Shown here in pieces: positions 35,209-43,949 of a stretch of 64,000 bases of DNA. The notes under the pieces are model-generated. The model was not told the DNA's origin. It saw only the letters and a program-made list of their open reading frames with translations, and searched no databases. The stretch's first letter is position 1. Each line of letters opens with the position of its first letter. The DNA is from Myxococcales bacterium (GTDB lineage Bacteria > Myxococcota_A > Bradymonadia > UBA7976 > UBA1532): contig JACKDL010000022.1 in assembly GCA_020633555.1 (NCBI GenBank), positions 1-64,000 on the forward strand. Direction: 5' to 3'. The position numbers and the translations under genes were made by a program.

Positions 35209-36425
35209 CAGAAGCGGCCGCCCAGGCCCACATACCCGGGACCGACCTGCCAGCGGAGCGCCTGCGGCTCGCGGGGCGTGCGCTCGATCAAGAAGGCCGC
35301 CACGGCGCCGATCGCCGCCGCGCCGCCCACCGCGTAGCTGGCCACCTGGAGCGTGTAGAACAGATCCGCGTCGCCCTTCGCCGCGGTGAAGTCGTCGTGG
35401 TTGTCGGCCGCGTCGGCCGCCTCGTTGGCCGACTCCACGAGCTGCCAGAAGGTCACCCCAAGGGCCACGCCCGCCAGCGCGGCGATCCCGAAGCCCACGG
35501 TCACCGGGTACTGGAAGTCAGGGGTCGGCGCCGGTTCGTCCGCCGCCGCCCACAGCGCCTCGGGCACCCCCACGGCCACCGGCCCGCGCTGCCGGCCTTC
35601 GGTGGGCCCCTTCACCTGCAACAGGAACCGGCCGTCGCCGATCTGCCCGTCCTGCGGGTTCTGCTCGACGCCCCACTCCGACTTCACCCGCCGCGGCACC
35701 TCGTTGCCCAGGTACAGGCCCAGCATCCGCTGATCGATCCACCCGTCCTGGTCGAAGTCCGCGGCCGTGCGGCCCTTGAGCACGTCCAGGAGCACCTGGG
35801 TGAAGACGCCACCGACCGGCGTCTCGTGGGCCACCTGGTCCTTGCGGCCGGCCACGATGGCGGCGGTGACGCTCAGGGTGTCGGCGTTCGGGCAGTGGCT
35901 GGGGTGCACCTCCGAGCGCACGATGCGCCGGGTGCCCGGCAGCGCCAGGCCCGAGTAGCAGGCGTCGGCCAGGAACAGGCGCTTGCGGGCGGGCATGGCC
36001 TTCAACAGATCCACCAGCTCGCGCATGGCCAGGCCACGGACCACGGCGTGCTGGGGATCGAAGTCGGCCGGCGCCAGGTAACCCTGCGGCGCGTCGCCCC
36101 CCACCGTGACCCCGTGGCCCGCGAAGTAGACCAACACGCGGTCCTCGGGCCGGGTCCGGCTGATCAGGTCGCTGAGCTCGGTCTTGATCCGCGCCAGCTT
36201 CGCCTGGCCGTCCACCAGCGTCGTCACGGCGAAGCCCTGCTGGGCCAGCGCCGCGCCCACCCGCCGGGCGTCCTCGGGCGCCCCCGCCAGCCGCGACAGC
36301 CGCCCCTGGTAGTCGCCGATGCCGATCACGAGCGCCCACGCCTTGCCCTGGCACGGGGACTCGGCCGCCGCGGGCGCCGCCAGGGCCAACCCGAGGGCCA
36401 GCGCGATCAGGAGTGTGCGTGCCAT
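35208..36425 (-). CDS. Caspase-like (peptidase C14) protein with C-terminal membrane segments
   Basis: 405 residues. Signal peptide 1-21 (LIALALGLALAAPAAA). The caspase-like domain starts at WALVIGIGDYQ; His104 (VYFAGHGV) and Cys156 (LFLADACYSGL) form the dyad. An EF-hand-like DFDQDGWIDQ sits near residue 220, which might bind calcium, a known activator of metacaspases. Two C-terminal hydrophobic helices (about 327-350 and 376-395) suggest membrane anchoring. First gene of the caspase/lipoprotein cluster. No ribosome-binding site; a CATCTT lies six bases before the ATG. Confidence 0.85.
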   Translation of the reverse strand: MARTLLIALALGLALAAPAAAESPCQGKAWALVIGIGDYQGRLSRLAGAPEDARRVGAALAQQGFAVTTLVDGQAKLARIKTELSDLISRTRPEDRVLVYFAGHGVTVGGDAPQGYLAPADFDPQHAVVRGLAMRELVDLLKAMPARKRLFLADACYSGLALPGTRRIVRSEVHPSHCPNADTLSVTAAIVAGRKDQVAHETPVGGVFTQVLLDVLKGRTAADFDQDGWIDQRMLGLYLGNEVPRRVKSEWGVEQNPQDGQIGDGRFLLQVKGPTEGRQRGPVAVGVPEALWAAADEPAPTPDFQYPVTVGFGIAALAGVALGVTFWQLVESANEAADAADNHDDFTAAKGDADLFYTLQVASYAVGGAAAIGAVAAFLIERTPREPQALRWQVGPGYVGLGGRF

Positions 36426-36431
36426 CCGGGC

Positions 36432-36437
36432 AAGATG
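36432..36437 (-). promoter_or_regulatory. Possible -10 element directly before caspase-like gene cluster
   Basis: On the minus strand GGCATCTTGCC places CATCTT six bases before the ATG at 36425. This would be the promoter of the whole caspase/lipoprotein cluster, giving a leaderless transcript. Confidence 0.35.
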
Positions 36438-36468
36438 CCCCCTGCCGGCGCGGCCCCACAAGGGTGGA

Positions 36469-37647
36469 TCACCCCGCCCGCGTGACCTCGGCGGGCCGCA
36501 GGCACGCAGGCCAGTGGACGGGCAGGCGCGCCAACAGATCGGCGAGGTCCGCGTCGGGATCACGCAGGGTGGCCTGTACGGTCAGGGACCGCCCCCCCGC
36601 CGGCCCCATCTTCCAGGCAAAGCGGGCCGTCTCGGCCGCGGCCGCCACAGGGCCCACCACCACGGCGGGATCCACCCGCAGCCCGTCCACCCACTCGGCC
36701 GCGCCCGGCGCCGGAGGCGGCGGCACCGCCACCAGGCGCGCCTGCGGCGCCCAGCCCGCGACCACCGCGCGGGCCTCGGCGGGCAGCGGGCCCTGCACCC
36801 CCACGGTGACCTCGCCCAGGGCCGCGAGCACACCCGGCGCGACCGCCAGCCGGTCGAGCTGCTCGGGGGTCAGCCAGAGATGCGTGATGCCCTCACCGGC
36901 ACAGGCCGCGGCCACGTCGGCGGGCTCCAGGAAGCGCTGCAGGTGGGTGGTGGCCCCGCTGATCCCGGCGGCCAGCAGGCTCACCAGCCCGGGCCGGGTG
37001 CTGAAGGGGATCACGCTCAGCAGCCGCGCACTTGGCCCCAGCCCCAGCGCCGCCGCCAGCGCGCGTGCCTCGGCCGCCAGCCCGTCGGCGTCCCAGGCCT
37101 CCACGGGGGCGCCGGCCAGACCCAGCGCCACGTGCCAGGCCGCCGGCGTCGCGGCCGGGATCACAGCCTGCAGCGGGGGGGTGATCTTCACGCCGTCCAG
37201 CAGGTGCTGCACCGCCAGCGAGGGCGGGACGAACGGACAGTCGGGCCCCAGGGGCTGCCCGATGGTCACCAGCAGCCGCAGCCCGGGGGCCGTCAGCGCG
37301 GCGGCAAGCGGGCGCACCCGGGCGCGGTGGAGCACCAGCGTATGGGCGCCGCTGCGGGCCAGCGCCTCCGCCACCTGGGGCGCCGTCAGCGTGGGGTGCA
37401 GGTTCAGCGGCGTCGCCCCCAGGCGGGCGGCTGCCAGGACCACCACCACCTCTTCGATGGCCTTGCCCTGCTGGTTCGCCACCACCGCGCCGGGCCCCAC
37501 GCCGTGGGCCTGGAGCACGGCCGCGGCACGATCCACGTAGTCGCCGAGCTCGTCCCAGGTGAAGCGGCGGGGGCCATGGACCATGGCCTCGGCGGCGGGC
37601 CGCGCGGCGCGGGGCGCCAGGGCCATCGAGATCAGGGGGTTGGCCAT
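36469..37647 (-). CDS. Degenerate AMP-binding (acyl-CoA synthetase-like) protein
   Basis: 392 residues, shorter than the 500-550 of true acyl-CoA synthetases. The N-terminal half is family-like (FTWDELGDYVDRAAAVLQAH, VVVVLAAARLGATPLNLHP), and a later segment matches the region after the P-loop (LLSVIPFSTRPGLVSLLAAG). However, the ATP-binding signature TSGTTGxPKG is replaced by an unrelated Ala-rich stretch, and the C-terminal catalytic Lys domain is missing. It is unlikely to adenylate a substrate and may be a non-catalytic relic or a binding protein. ATG at 37647; there is no clear operon partner. Confidence 0.7.
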   Translation of the reverse strand: MANPLISMALAPRAARPAAEAMVHGPRRFTWDELGDYVDRAAAVLQAHGVGPGAVVANQQGKAIEEVVVVLAAARLGATPLNLHPTLTAPQVAEALARSGAHTLVLHRARVRPLAAALTAPGLRLLVTIGQPLGPDCPFVPPSLAVQHLLDGVKITPPLQAVIPAATPAAWHVALGLAGAPVEAWDADGLAAEARALAAALGLGPSARLLSVIPFSTRPGLVSLLAAGISGATTHLQRFLEPADVAAACAGEGITHLWLTPEQLDRLAVAPGVLAALGEVTVGVQGPLPAEARAVVAGWAPQARLVAVPPPPAPGAAEWVDGLRVDPAVVVGPVAAAAETARFAWKMGPAGGRSLTVQATLRDPDADLADLLARLPVHWPACLRPAEVTRAG

Positions 37648-37734
37648 GGGGGGCTCACGATCGGTGGCAGCGGCCGCACCTTGCGCGCGGCGGCCGCCCC
37701 GGCGCAAGCCGGTGGCGGGCGGCCGAGGGGTGGG

Positions 37735-38199
37735 TCAGGCCTTGGCCTTCTTGGCGCGGGCCTTCTCGGAAAGCAGGGCGAAGATCACCGCCAGCGTGCC
37801 CGGGATGCCGAAGATCATCACCTGGGTCCGCGGCGGCGCCGGGCCCGAGGAGCCGGTGTCGAAGCTGGGGCTCAGGGCGATGAAGGCCACCGTCACCAGC
37901 ACGGCTGCGCCCGCTGCCATGGTCAGCGGCTTCTCCTTCTTCAGGAACATCAGCACCACGCCCGCGATGGACAGCAGCGCGATCAGGGCGCCGGCGATGG
38001 AGCTCTTCTTGTAGCCGCTGACAATCTCGCCGGCCTTCTTGGTGAGCTCGTTGTCCTCGCCCAGGGCCTTCTTGGCGGTCTCGTAGGTCTCGGCGTACTT
38101 CTTGGCGTTGTCACCGAACCCCTGATCGGTGGACAGAATGCCGAGCCCGGCGCCCCCCAGCATGCAAAGGATCGACAGGATCATCGTCGCGATTCGCAC
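37735..38199 (-). CDS. Membrane protein, four-helix type (154 aa)
   Basis: 154 residues from a GTG preceded by GGGAGG with six-base spacing. There are four hydrophobic segments: about 4-20, 64-82, 90-106 and 122-142. A charged loop (about 21-60, rich in Lys/Glu) lies between the first and second, and a Lys/Arg-rich C-terminus (KARAKKAKA) follows. Topology suggests a small inner-membrane protein; no family recognised. Its codon use and Lys-rich loop differ slightly from the Arg-rich neighbours. Confidence 0.7.
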   Translation of the reverse strand: MRIATMILSILCMLGGAGLGILSTDQGFGDNAKKYAETYETAKKALGEDNELTKKAGEIVSGYKKSSIAGALIALLSIAGVVLMFLKKEKPLTMAAGAAVLVTVAFIALSPSFDTGSSGPAPPRTQVMIFGIPGTLAVIFALLSEKARAKKAKA

Positions 38200-38334
38200 G
38201 GGCTTCCTCCCTCTCGCCGTCGCCGGCACAGATGCGTCAGGCAGGGCGGTCCCATCGCCCTGCGCCGCCATCTGAGACCGGACACAGCCGGCGGTCAACC
38301 GCGAAGTCGGGCGGCGGTGGGCGCGCCGGGCGCT

Positions 38335-38994
38335 TCAGGCGGGCGGGCGCCAGGCCCCCCAGAAGGTGGGGACCCCCGCCGACAGGCAACGTCGGTGGCG
38401 TTGGGACGGCCGCGCGGCGGGCCGGGGCAGCGGCGCCGGCTGCCAGCCAGCAAACAGGGCCTGGACGTGCGCGAAGTAGGGCGCCACGTCGGTCGCCACC
38501 AGGGCCACCCCCCCGGGGACCAGGGCCTGCGCCAGATCGGCCACGAAGATCGGCGTCAGGAGCTGGCGCTTCGCCCGCTTGCCCTCGTCCCACCAAGGCG
38601 TCGGGAACAGCACGTCCACCCGGTTCAGCCGGCCGGGGGGCGTCAGGCGGCGCAACACCGTGCGGGCGTCGGCCCGCCAGGCCAGCAGGTTGGGGGGCGC
38701 CCGCTCGGCCAGCGCCAGCACCCGCCGCTCCCGCACCTCGAGGCCCACCCAGCGGACGGCGGGATCGGCGTGGGCCAGCGACAGCAGGCGGTGGCCGTGA
38801 TCGAAGCCGACCTCCAGCGCCACCGGCCCCGGCGGCGCCAGGAAGCGGCGGTAGGCCTCGGCCTCGGCCCGGTACTGCGGCTGCTCGAACAGGCGGCTGC
38901 CGCCCAACGCGCCGGCCACGTCGTCCTCGCCGCCACGGGGGGTTGCGTCGGCGGGCCGCCAGACCTCGGCACGCGGATCGGGGTGGCCGCTCAC
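38335..38994 (-). CDS. TrmB-like SAM-dependent methyltransferase (tRNA m7G46 type)
   Basis: 219 residues from a GTG that overlaps the preceding stop (GTGA). The SAM-binding motif is VALEVGFDHGHRLL, and the TrmB-specific stretch VLFPTPWWDEGKRAKRQLL corresponds to FPDPWPKKRHxKRR in characterised enzymes. The family methylates N7 of G46 in tRNA. Divergence from the consensus (FPTPWW for FPDPW) leaves some doubt. It forms a coupled trio with the YkgJ-type and NYN-domain genes. Confidence 0.75.
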   Translation of the reverse strand: MSGHPDPRAEVWRPADATPRGGEDDVAGALGGSRLFEQPQYRAEAEAYRRFLAPPGPVALEVGFDHGHRLLSLAHADPAVRWVGLEVRERRVLALAERAPPNLLAWRADARTVLRRLTPPGRLNRVDVLFPTPWWDEGKRAKRQLLTPIFVADLAQALVPGGVALVATDVAPYFAHVQALFAGWQPAPLPRPAARPSQRHRRCLSAGVPTFWGAWRPPA

Positions 38995-40082
38995 CGGCTC
39001 GCCAGGGCCTCGCACAGCTCCTCGCAGCGGGGGGCGAAGTCGGGGCCCACGCCCGCCAGATCAGACGGCCGCAGCACCCGGTTCAGCGCCCGTAGCCGCC
39101 CCACCACCGCCGCCGCGTCCGCCAGCGGGGCCCCGGTGTGCAGCAGCCAGATCCGCACCGCCTCGAAGCCGACGCCCGCCGCCAGGGTGGGCGCCTTGTG
39201 CAGGGCCTTGCCGAACACCACTTGCTGCAGGTGCTCGCGCAGGATCTCGGCGCCCTCGGCCGGCAGCGCCTGAAGCGCCGCGTCGTGGGTGGCCGCCTCG
39301 GCGAGCGCCGCCACCTGCCGGTTCAGATCGGCGTCCACCGGATCGCCGGCGGCCGCCTCCTCACGGGCGACCTCCCGCGCGCGCCACGCCACCCGCCCCG
39401 CCAGCCGGGTGAGGGCCGCGGGCAGCCGCGCCGGCCAGTCGTCCCAAGGCTCGGCGTGGGGGCCGTCGCCCAGCAAGCGGCCGCACAGATCGGCCACCAG
39501 CGCCAGCGGATCGCGCGTGGCGTCCAGATCCTCGAGCGCGGGCGCCTCGAAGGCGTCGAACACGTCCTCGTAGGGGAAGGCCCGCTCGAAGGTCACCGGC
39601 ACCTGGGCGGGCACGGCCAGGGTGGGCAGCGTGCCCACCAGGTCCAGGTGGGCCTCCACCGTGTCCACCAGCGGCGGGCCCTGGCGCCCCTGCGCGTAGC
39701 CGGCGCACTCCATGTTCAAGCTGACGTACGCCACCCCGTCGGGGGCCACCGCCACGTTCAGCGGGTAGAGCCGACACAGGGCCGGCTTGGCCTCGGCCCC
39801 CAGCTCCTTGTGCACCACGCACAGCCCGTCGTCGGCCAGGAAGACACAGCGGCCGTTCACCCGCGAGAGGACCCGCATGGGCTCGCCGTGCACCTCGGCG
39901 GTGGTGAAGGGGCCCCCGGCGGCGGCGATGCGGGCGGCGTTCTCGACGAACGGGTGGGCCAGGATGCGGGCGGCCACGTCGTCATCGATGGGGCCGAACT
40001 GGTAGCCCTGGCAGCACATGCCCGTGCCCTGGCAGGCGAAGTGGGCCTCGGGCAGCACCGAGACGCCAACGATGTCGGTCAT
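38991..40082 (-). CDS. YkgJ-family cysteine-cluster protein
   Basis: 363 residues. The N-terminal Cys cluster FACQGTGMCCQGYQF, a later CVFLADDGLCVVH and CRLYPLNVAV are the conserved set of the YkgJ/'zinc- or iron-chelating domain' family, thought to hold a metal or Fe-S cluster. The C-terminal half (about 180-363) is alpha-helical and lacks known motifs. Function is unknown for the family. It overlaps the genes on either side (ATGA upstream, GTGA downstream), so the trio is translated together. Confidence 0.8.
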   Translation of the reverse strand: MTDIVGVSVLPEAHFACQGTGMCCQGYQFGPIDDDVAARILAHPFVENAARIAAAGGPFTTAEVHGEPMRVLSRVNGRCVFLADDGLCVVHKELGAEAKPALCRLYPLNVAVAPDGVAYVSLNMECAGYAQGRQGPPLVDTVEAHLDLVGTLPTLAVPAQVPVTFERAFPYEDVFDAFEAPALEDLDATRDPLALVADLCGRLLGDGPHAEPWDDWPARLPAALTRLAGRVAWRAREVAREEAAAGDPVDADLNRQVAALAEAATHDAALQALPAEGAEILREHLQQVVFGKALHKAPTLAAGVGFEAVRIWLLHTGAPLADAAAVVGRLRALNRVLRPSDLAGVGPDFAPRCEELCEALASR

Positions 40083-41725
40083 GGCTCGGGCAGCTCCGTC
40101 AGCAGCCAGCGGTCGAGCAGGCTGAGCTGCTTCTCGGTCATCTCCATGCCCGCGTTCTCACACAGGTCGATGACGTTGTCGCGGAACATGGCCGCCAGGA
40201 TCCGCGGCGCGTGGGGCTCGTCGCTCTCGAAGTCGTAGCCCCGGTAGCTCAGGCCCTTCAGCACGAAGATCACCGCCTGCCGCGGCACGCTCTCGCCCGC
40301 GTCCTGGCAGCGATCGCGCACCTCCTTGCTGGTCTGCGACAGGCTGTAGCCGTGGGCGTTGACCTCGGAGGCGATGAACTGGAACACCAGCGCGAACTGC
40401 TCGGGGGTCAGCTTCGGCACCCCGGTGATCTGGAACACCCGGCGCACGAAGGCCGCCAGCTCGGGGTGGCGCTGCTCGAGGCTGCTGGCCACCGTGGCCC
40501 GCGGGGGCGAGTGCCGGCCCGGATCGTACACGTAGCCCGGCGGCACCGTGCTGAAGGCCAGCGTCAGCCCCGAGACCCCCTGCAGCAGATCCTTGAAGGT
40601 GCCCGCGCCGGCCCAGCGGGTCTGGGCCACCTCGTCGCCAAAGTCGGCGGTGATGGCCTGGGCCGCCCGGGCCAGCGTCACCGGCGCCTTCGCGTTCGAC
40701 ACCAGGTGCTCGACGGCCTCGGCCACCCGCCGGCGCAGATCATCGTCGGCCGCCTGGGGCGCCTCGCCCACCTCGGCGGAAGGGGCGCCCGGCTTGCAGA
40801 TCTTCACCGTCCACGGATCGCCGTTCTCGATGGCCAGATCGTCGCGGGTGGCCACCACCGCGTCGGTCATGGGGCGCAGGCCGTAGAAACCCAGCCAGTT
40901 GCTGTCCTGGGTGAACTCGGGGAAGCGGATGTAGATGCTGGCGAGCTGCTCGGGGCGGATCTCGCCGTTCACGCTGGCCTCGACGAACACGCTGCCCGCG
41001 ATGCGCTTGAGCAGCTCCTCGTCGGCCACCTCCTCGGCGCCACGGGCCGAGGGGCCCGGCACCGGCTCGGCGTTGGGCAGCATGACCCGGCCCAGGCCGA
41101 ACTCGATGAAGTCCTCGGAGCCGATCATCAGGTCGCAGGCGGCCCGATAGGCGCCGCTGATGTTGCCCACCGTCAGCACCGTCGTGCGCCGGTCGTGCGA
41201 GCGCAGCCGGCTGAGCACGGGCGTGAAGTCCGAGTCGCTGGAGAGGATGATGAACTCGTCGAAGAAGGTCTCGTGCTGCATGGCATCGAAGATGTCGATG
41301 ACCATGCGGATGTCGGCCGAGTTCTTCCCGCGCATCGTCAGCGCGGGGCAGTCGATGACGTCGAAGCCCGCCCGGGTGAAGCTGGGGCGGTAGCGCCCGA
41401 AGCGCCGGGGGCTCAGATAGCAGCGGCGCATGAGGATGGAGCGCCGGGTCTCGGGCTCGAACCACGACCCCGGCAGGGCCATCAGCCGCTCCATCCAGGC
41501 GATCCACTCGGCCGGCTCGTCGGCGAAGGCCCGCGCCGCCTGGTGATCCTCCTGATCGAGGCCGATGTAGACGTTGTCGAAGTCCACGAACAGGGCGCTG
41601 CGGATCCGCCGGCGCGGCGGGGGCGCCCCGATACGGCGGGGGGGCTGAGGCCACATCACGGGCGGGGGAACCTCGGGTTGCAGGCGGGCCGGGCCGCGAA
41701 GGGGTGATTCTGCCACAGGCGGCAC
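40079..41725 (-). CDS. NYN-domain (PIN-like) nuclease with C-terminal repeats
   Basis: 548 residues from a GTG at 41725; an ATG at 41656 is possible. The NYN domain (about 40-185) starts at RSALFVDFDNVYIG and contains the acidic residues of the PIN-like active site (SADIRMVIDIFD, ILSSDSDFTPVL). NYN proteins are predicted metal-dependent RNases. The C-terminal part contains OST-HTH/LOTUS-like helices in two or three copies (about 235-310, 330-400, 430-500), which in other NYN proteins bind RNA. Together with a tRNA methyltransferase-like gene this suggests RNA processing or decay. Confidence 0.85.
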   Translation of the reverse strand: MPPVAESPLRGPARLQPEVPPPVMWPQPPRRIGAPPPRRRIRSALFVDFDNVYIGLDQEDHQAARAFADEPAEWIAWMERLMALPGSWFEPETRRSILMRRCYLSPRRFGRYRPSFTRAGFDVIDCPALTMRGKNSADIRMVIDIFDAMQHETFFDEFIILSSDSDFTPVLSRLRSHDRRTTVLTVGNISGAYRAACDLMIGSEDFIEFGLGRVMLPNAEPVPGPSARGAEEVADEELLKRIAGSVFVEASVNGEIRPEQLASIYIRFPEFTQDSNWLGFYGLRPMTDAVVATRDDLAIENGDPWTVKICKPGAPSAEVGEAPQAADDDLRRRVAEAVEHLVSNAKAPVTLARAAQAITADFGDEVAQTRWAGAGTFKDLLQGVSGLTLAFSTVPPGYVYDPGRHSPPRATVASSLEQRHPELAAFVRRVFQITGVPKLTPEQFALVFQFIASEVNAHGYSLSQTSKEVRDRCQDAGESVPRQAVIFVLKGLSYRGYDFESDEPHAPRILAAMFRDNVIDLCENAGMEMTEKQLSLLDRWLLTELPEP

Positions 41726-41789
41726 CGCCCTCGCGAGCTTGCGCCAGAGGCCCTATCCTGGCGCGGTCCACCCTGCCTGTGAGGCCTCG

Positions 41790-42461
41790 ATGACCCGCGC
41801 CGAGAAGGCCGCCCGGATCCTCGTCATCCTCGACGAGCTCTACCCCACCGTGCCCATCCCGCTGGACCACGTGGACCCCTACACCCTGCTGGTGGCGGTG
41901 GCTCTGAGCGCGCAGACCACCGACAAGAAGGTCAACGAGGTCACGCCGGCGCTGTTCGCACGGGCCGCCACGCCCGCGCAGATGGCGGCGCTGCCCGTAG
42001 AGACCATCCGCGATCTGATCCGCGAGGTGGGCCTGGCGCCCACGAAAGCCAAGAACCTGAAGCGCATGGCCGAGCAGCTCGAGGCGGACCACGGCGGCCA
42101 GGTGCCGGCTGACATGGCGGCGCTGGAGGCCCTGGCGGGCGTGGGCCACAAGACGGCCTCGGTGGTCATGGCCCAGGCCTTCGGGGAGCCCGCCTTCCCC
42201 GTGGACACGCACATCCACCGCCTGGCGGCCCGCTGGGGCCTGTCGAGCGGCAAGAACGTGGTGCAGACCGAGGCCGATCTGAAGCGGACCTTCCCCCGGG
42301 AGCGCTGGAACGACCTGCACCTGCAGATCATCTACTTCGGCCGGGAGTACTGCCCTGCCCGGGGCCACGACCTGAGCACCTGCCCCATCTGCGGGTGGGC
42401 CGCCAGCAAGAAGCGGGTGGCCGAGGAGGCCGCGAAGAGCGCGCCGAAGCGCAAGCGGTGA
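41790..42461 (+). CDS. nth: Endonuclease III (DNA glycosylase/AP lyase)
   Basis: 223 residues. The helix-hairpin-helix LAGVGHKTASVV contains catalytic Lys121, and Asp139 is in FPVDTHIHRLA. The usual C-terminal Fe-S cluster motif C-x6-C-x2-C-x5-C is altered: Cys188, Cys198 and Cys201 are present (spacing x9, x2), but no fourth Cys follows. The enzyme removes oxidised pyrimidines from DNA; loss of one ligand may affect cluster binding. GAGG precedes the ATG. Its stop overlaps the GTG of the methyltransferase gene. Confidence 0.92.
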   Translation: MTRAEKAARILVILDELYPTVPIPLDHVDPYTLLVAVALSAQTTDKKVNEVTPALFARAATPAQMAALPVETIRDLIREVGLAPTKAKNLKRMAEQLEADHGGQVPADMAALEALAGVGHKTASVVMAQAFGEPAFPVDTHIHRLAARWGLSSGKNVVQTEADLKRTFPRERWNDLHLQIIYFGREYCPARGHDLSTCPICGWAASKKRVAEEAAKSAPKRKR

Positions 42462-43381
42462 GCCTGCGCTTCACCCACGAGCCGCTGACGGCCATCTGGG
42501 CTGCGCTGGCGGCGGCCCTGGGGGCCGTGGAGGCCGGGGCCGTGGTCGGCGCCGAGGTGCCGCACCCGGATCTGGCGGCGCAGCGCTACGACGGGGAGCC
42601 GACAGCGGCGGGGCGTGCCCGACCGCTGGAGGCCTGGGCCGAGCTGGCCGCCCACCTGGGCGCCACGCTGCTCATGCCCGAGCCGGCGGGCGATCGGGTG
42701 CGGCTGCGCTTCCGCAAGCTGAGCGCTCGGTCGTGGCACCGCGAGAGCCTGCCCAGCGGGCACCCCGAGAAGTACGGCGCCGACAGCGACTTCGCGCGAG
42801 CCTGCAAGTTCGAGCAGCCGGGGTTCCTGGCGGCGTGGCGCGACGCCCTGGGGTTCCTGGACCTGCCGTGGCCTGCCCGGGTCTTGAGCCTGGGGTGCCA
42901 CCTGGGCGCCGAGCTGGCGGCCCTGCGGGCGCAGGTGGACACCGGGTCGGCGGGCGCCCTGCTGCTGGGCGTCGACCACTCGGCCAGCGCCATCGCCGAG
43001 GCCCGCCGCCGCCACCCCGGCCCGCCCTTCGACTTCCAGGTGCACGACCTGGCGCACGGCCCGCCCGAGGGCCTGTTCGACCTGGTGATCGCCATCAATG
43101 TGCTGCACTCCCGTGCCCTGGACGGCCGGGCGCTGCTTCGGGCGGTGGTGAAGCGCCACCTGGCCGCCGAGGGGCGCGTGCTGCTGGGCTTTCCGAACGC
43201 CCGCCACGTCGACCACCGCCTGCGGATGGGCGCCCGGCCGAAGCACGCCCAGGGGCCGGAGCTGAGCCAGTTGCTCGTGGACGTGATGCACGCCCGACGC
43301 TATCTGCACCAGCAGCGCTTCAAGACGCTGGCCACCGGCACCGGCACGGTCCTGTTGGCGGGGCGACGCCTGAGCCCATGA
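42458..43381 (+). CDS. SAM-dependent methyltransferase
   Basis: 307 residues starting at a GTG that overlaps the nth stop (GTGA). The Rossmann-like core has ARVLSLGCHLGAELAALRAQ (motif I), LLLGVDHSASAIAEAR, LFDLVIAINVLHSRALDG (motif IV) and GRVLLGFPNARHVD. The N-terminal 100 residues precede the methyltransferase fold and lack known motifs. The substrate is unknown. Coupling to nth does not define a pathway. Confidence 0.8.
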   Translation: MSLRFTHEPLTAIWAALAAALGAVEAGAVVGAEVPHPDLAAQRYDGEPTAAGRARPLEAWAELAAHLGATLLMPEPAGDRVRLRFRKLSARSWHRESLPSGHPEKYGADSDFARACKFEQPGFLAAWRDALGFLDLPWPARVLSLGCHLGAELAALRAQVDTGSAGALLLGVDHSASAIAEARRRHPGPPFDFQVHDLAHGPPEGLFDLVIAINVLHSRALDGRALLRAVVKRHLAAEGRVLLGFPNARHVDHRLRMGARPKHAQGPELSQLLVDVMHARRYLHQQRFKTLATGTGTVLLAGRRLSP

Positions 43382-43430
43382 TTCAGAGGGCTGTGATAGG
43401 GTCGAGCCAGCCCCCTTCTCGGAGCGAGAC

Positions 43431-43949
43431 ATGACCCCGCTGGGAGCCCTTCGCGACCGCCTCTTACTGGCCTTGGGCGCGACCGCCTTCACCGGCTGCA
43501 TCGCCGAGCAGGCGATCCACGAGGACGCCGAGCCCCGTGAGATGGCGCCGCGCGACGCTGCCGCGAGCGATGGGCCGCTCACCGACATGGAGGGCGATGT
43601 CGGGCCTGTTGATGCGCGCGTCCACGACGCCGAGCTGGCCGACGCACGGCCCGTGGTGGACTACGCCACGCCCGAGCCCTGCGTCCAAGGCGACTTCCGC
43701 TGCGCGCCCCAGGTAGACGGCGGCTGCCTGCCCACCACCGATGACGGCTGGCGCCTCAGCGAGTTCTTCGAACCCACCGACTCACCGGTGTGCGGCGTGG
43801 ACCTCCACACCGGGCCGTTCCCGCCGCCTGCTGGCGAGACGGAGCCGTGCTGCTACTGCCTGACCATTCAGCAGTGCGGCGGGCGCCCCTTCCGGGTGGC
43901 CCACTCGGCGAGGCTGGCCGAGCCGGCTCAGCGCGCCGACTGGAGCTGA
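43431..43949 (+). CDS. Small lipoprotein (172 aa)
   Basis: 172 residues. Lipobox FTGC (Cys23) after a hydrophobic core, an Asp/Ala/Pro-rich linker with repeats such as ARVHDAELADARP, and a Cys-rich C-terminal half (eight Cys, for example CCYCLTIQQCGG). A TAGGGT -10-like hexamer at 43397 and GGAG at 43418-43421 precede the ATG. It ends 22 bases inside the convergent ferritin-like gene. No enzymatic motif; function unknown. Confidence 0.72.
   Translation: MTPLGALRDRLLLALGATAFTGCIAEQAIHEDAEPREMAPRDAAASDGPLTDMEGDVGPVDARVHDAELADARPVVDYATPEPCVQGDFRCAPQVDGGCLPTTDDGWRLSEFFEPTDSPVCGVDLHTGPFPPPAGETEPCCYCLTIQQCGGRPFRVAHSARLAEPAQRADWS

Noticed and set aside
37700..38300. Lys-rich membrane protein and flanking region as a possible transferred island
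   Set aside because: Only one small gene differs slightly in composition; there are no repeats, integrase or tRNA at its edges.
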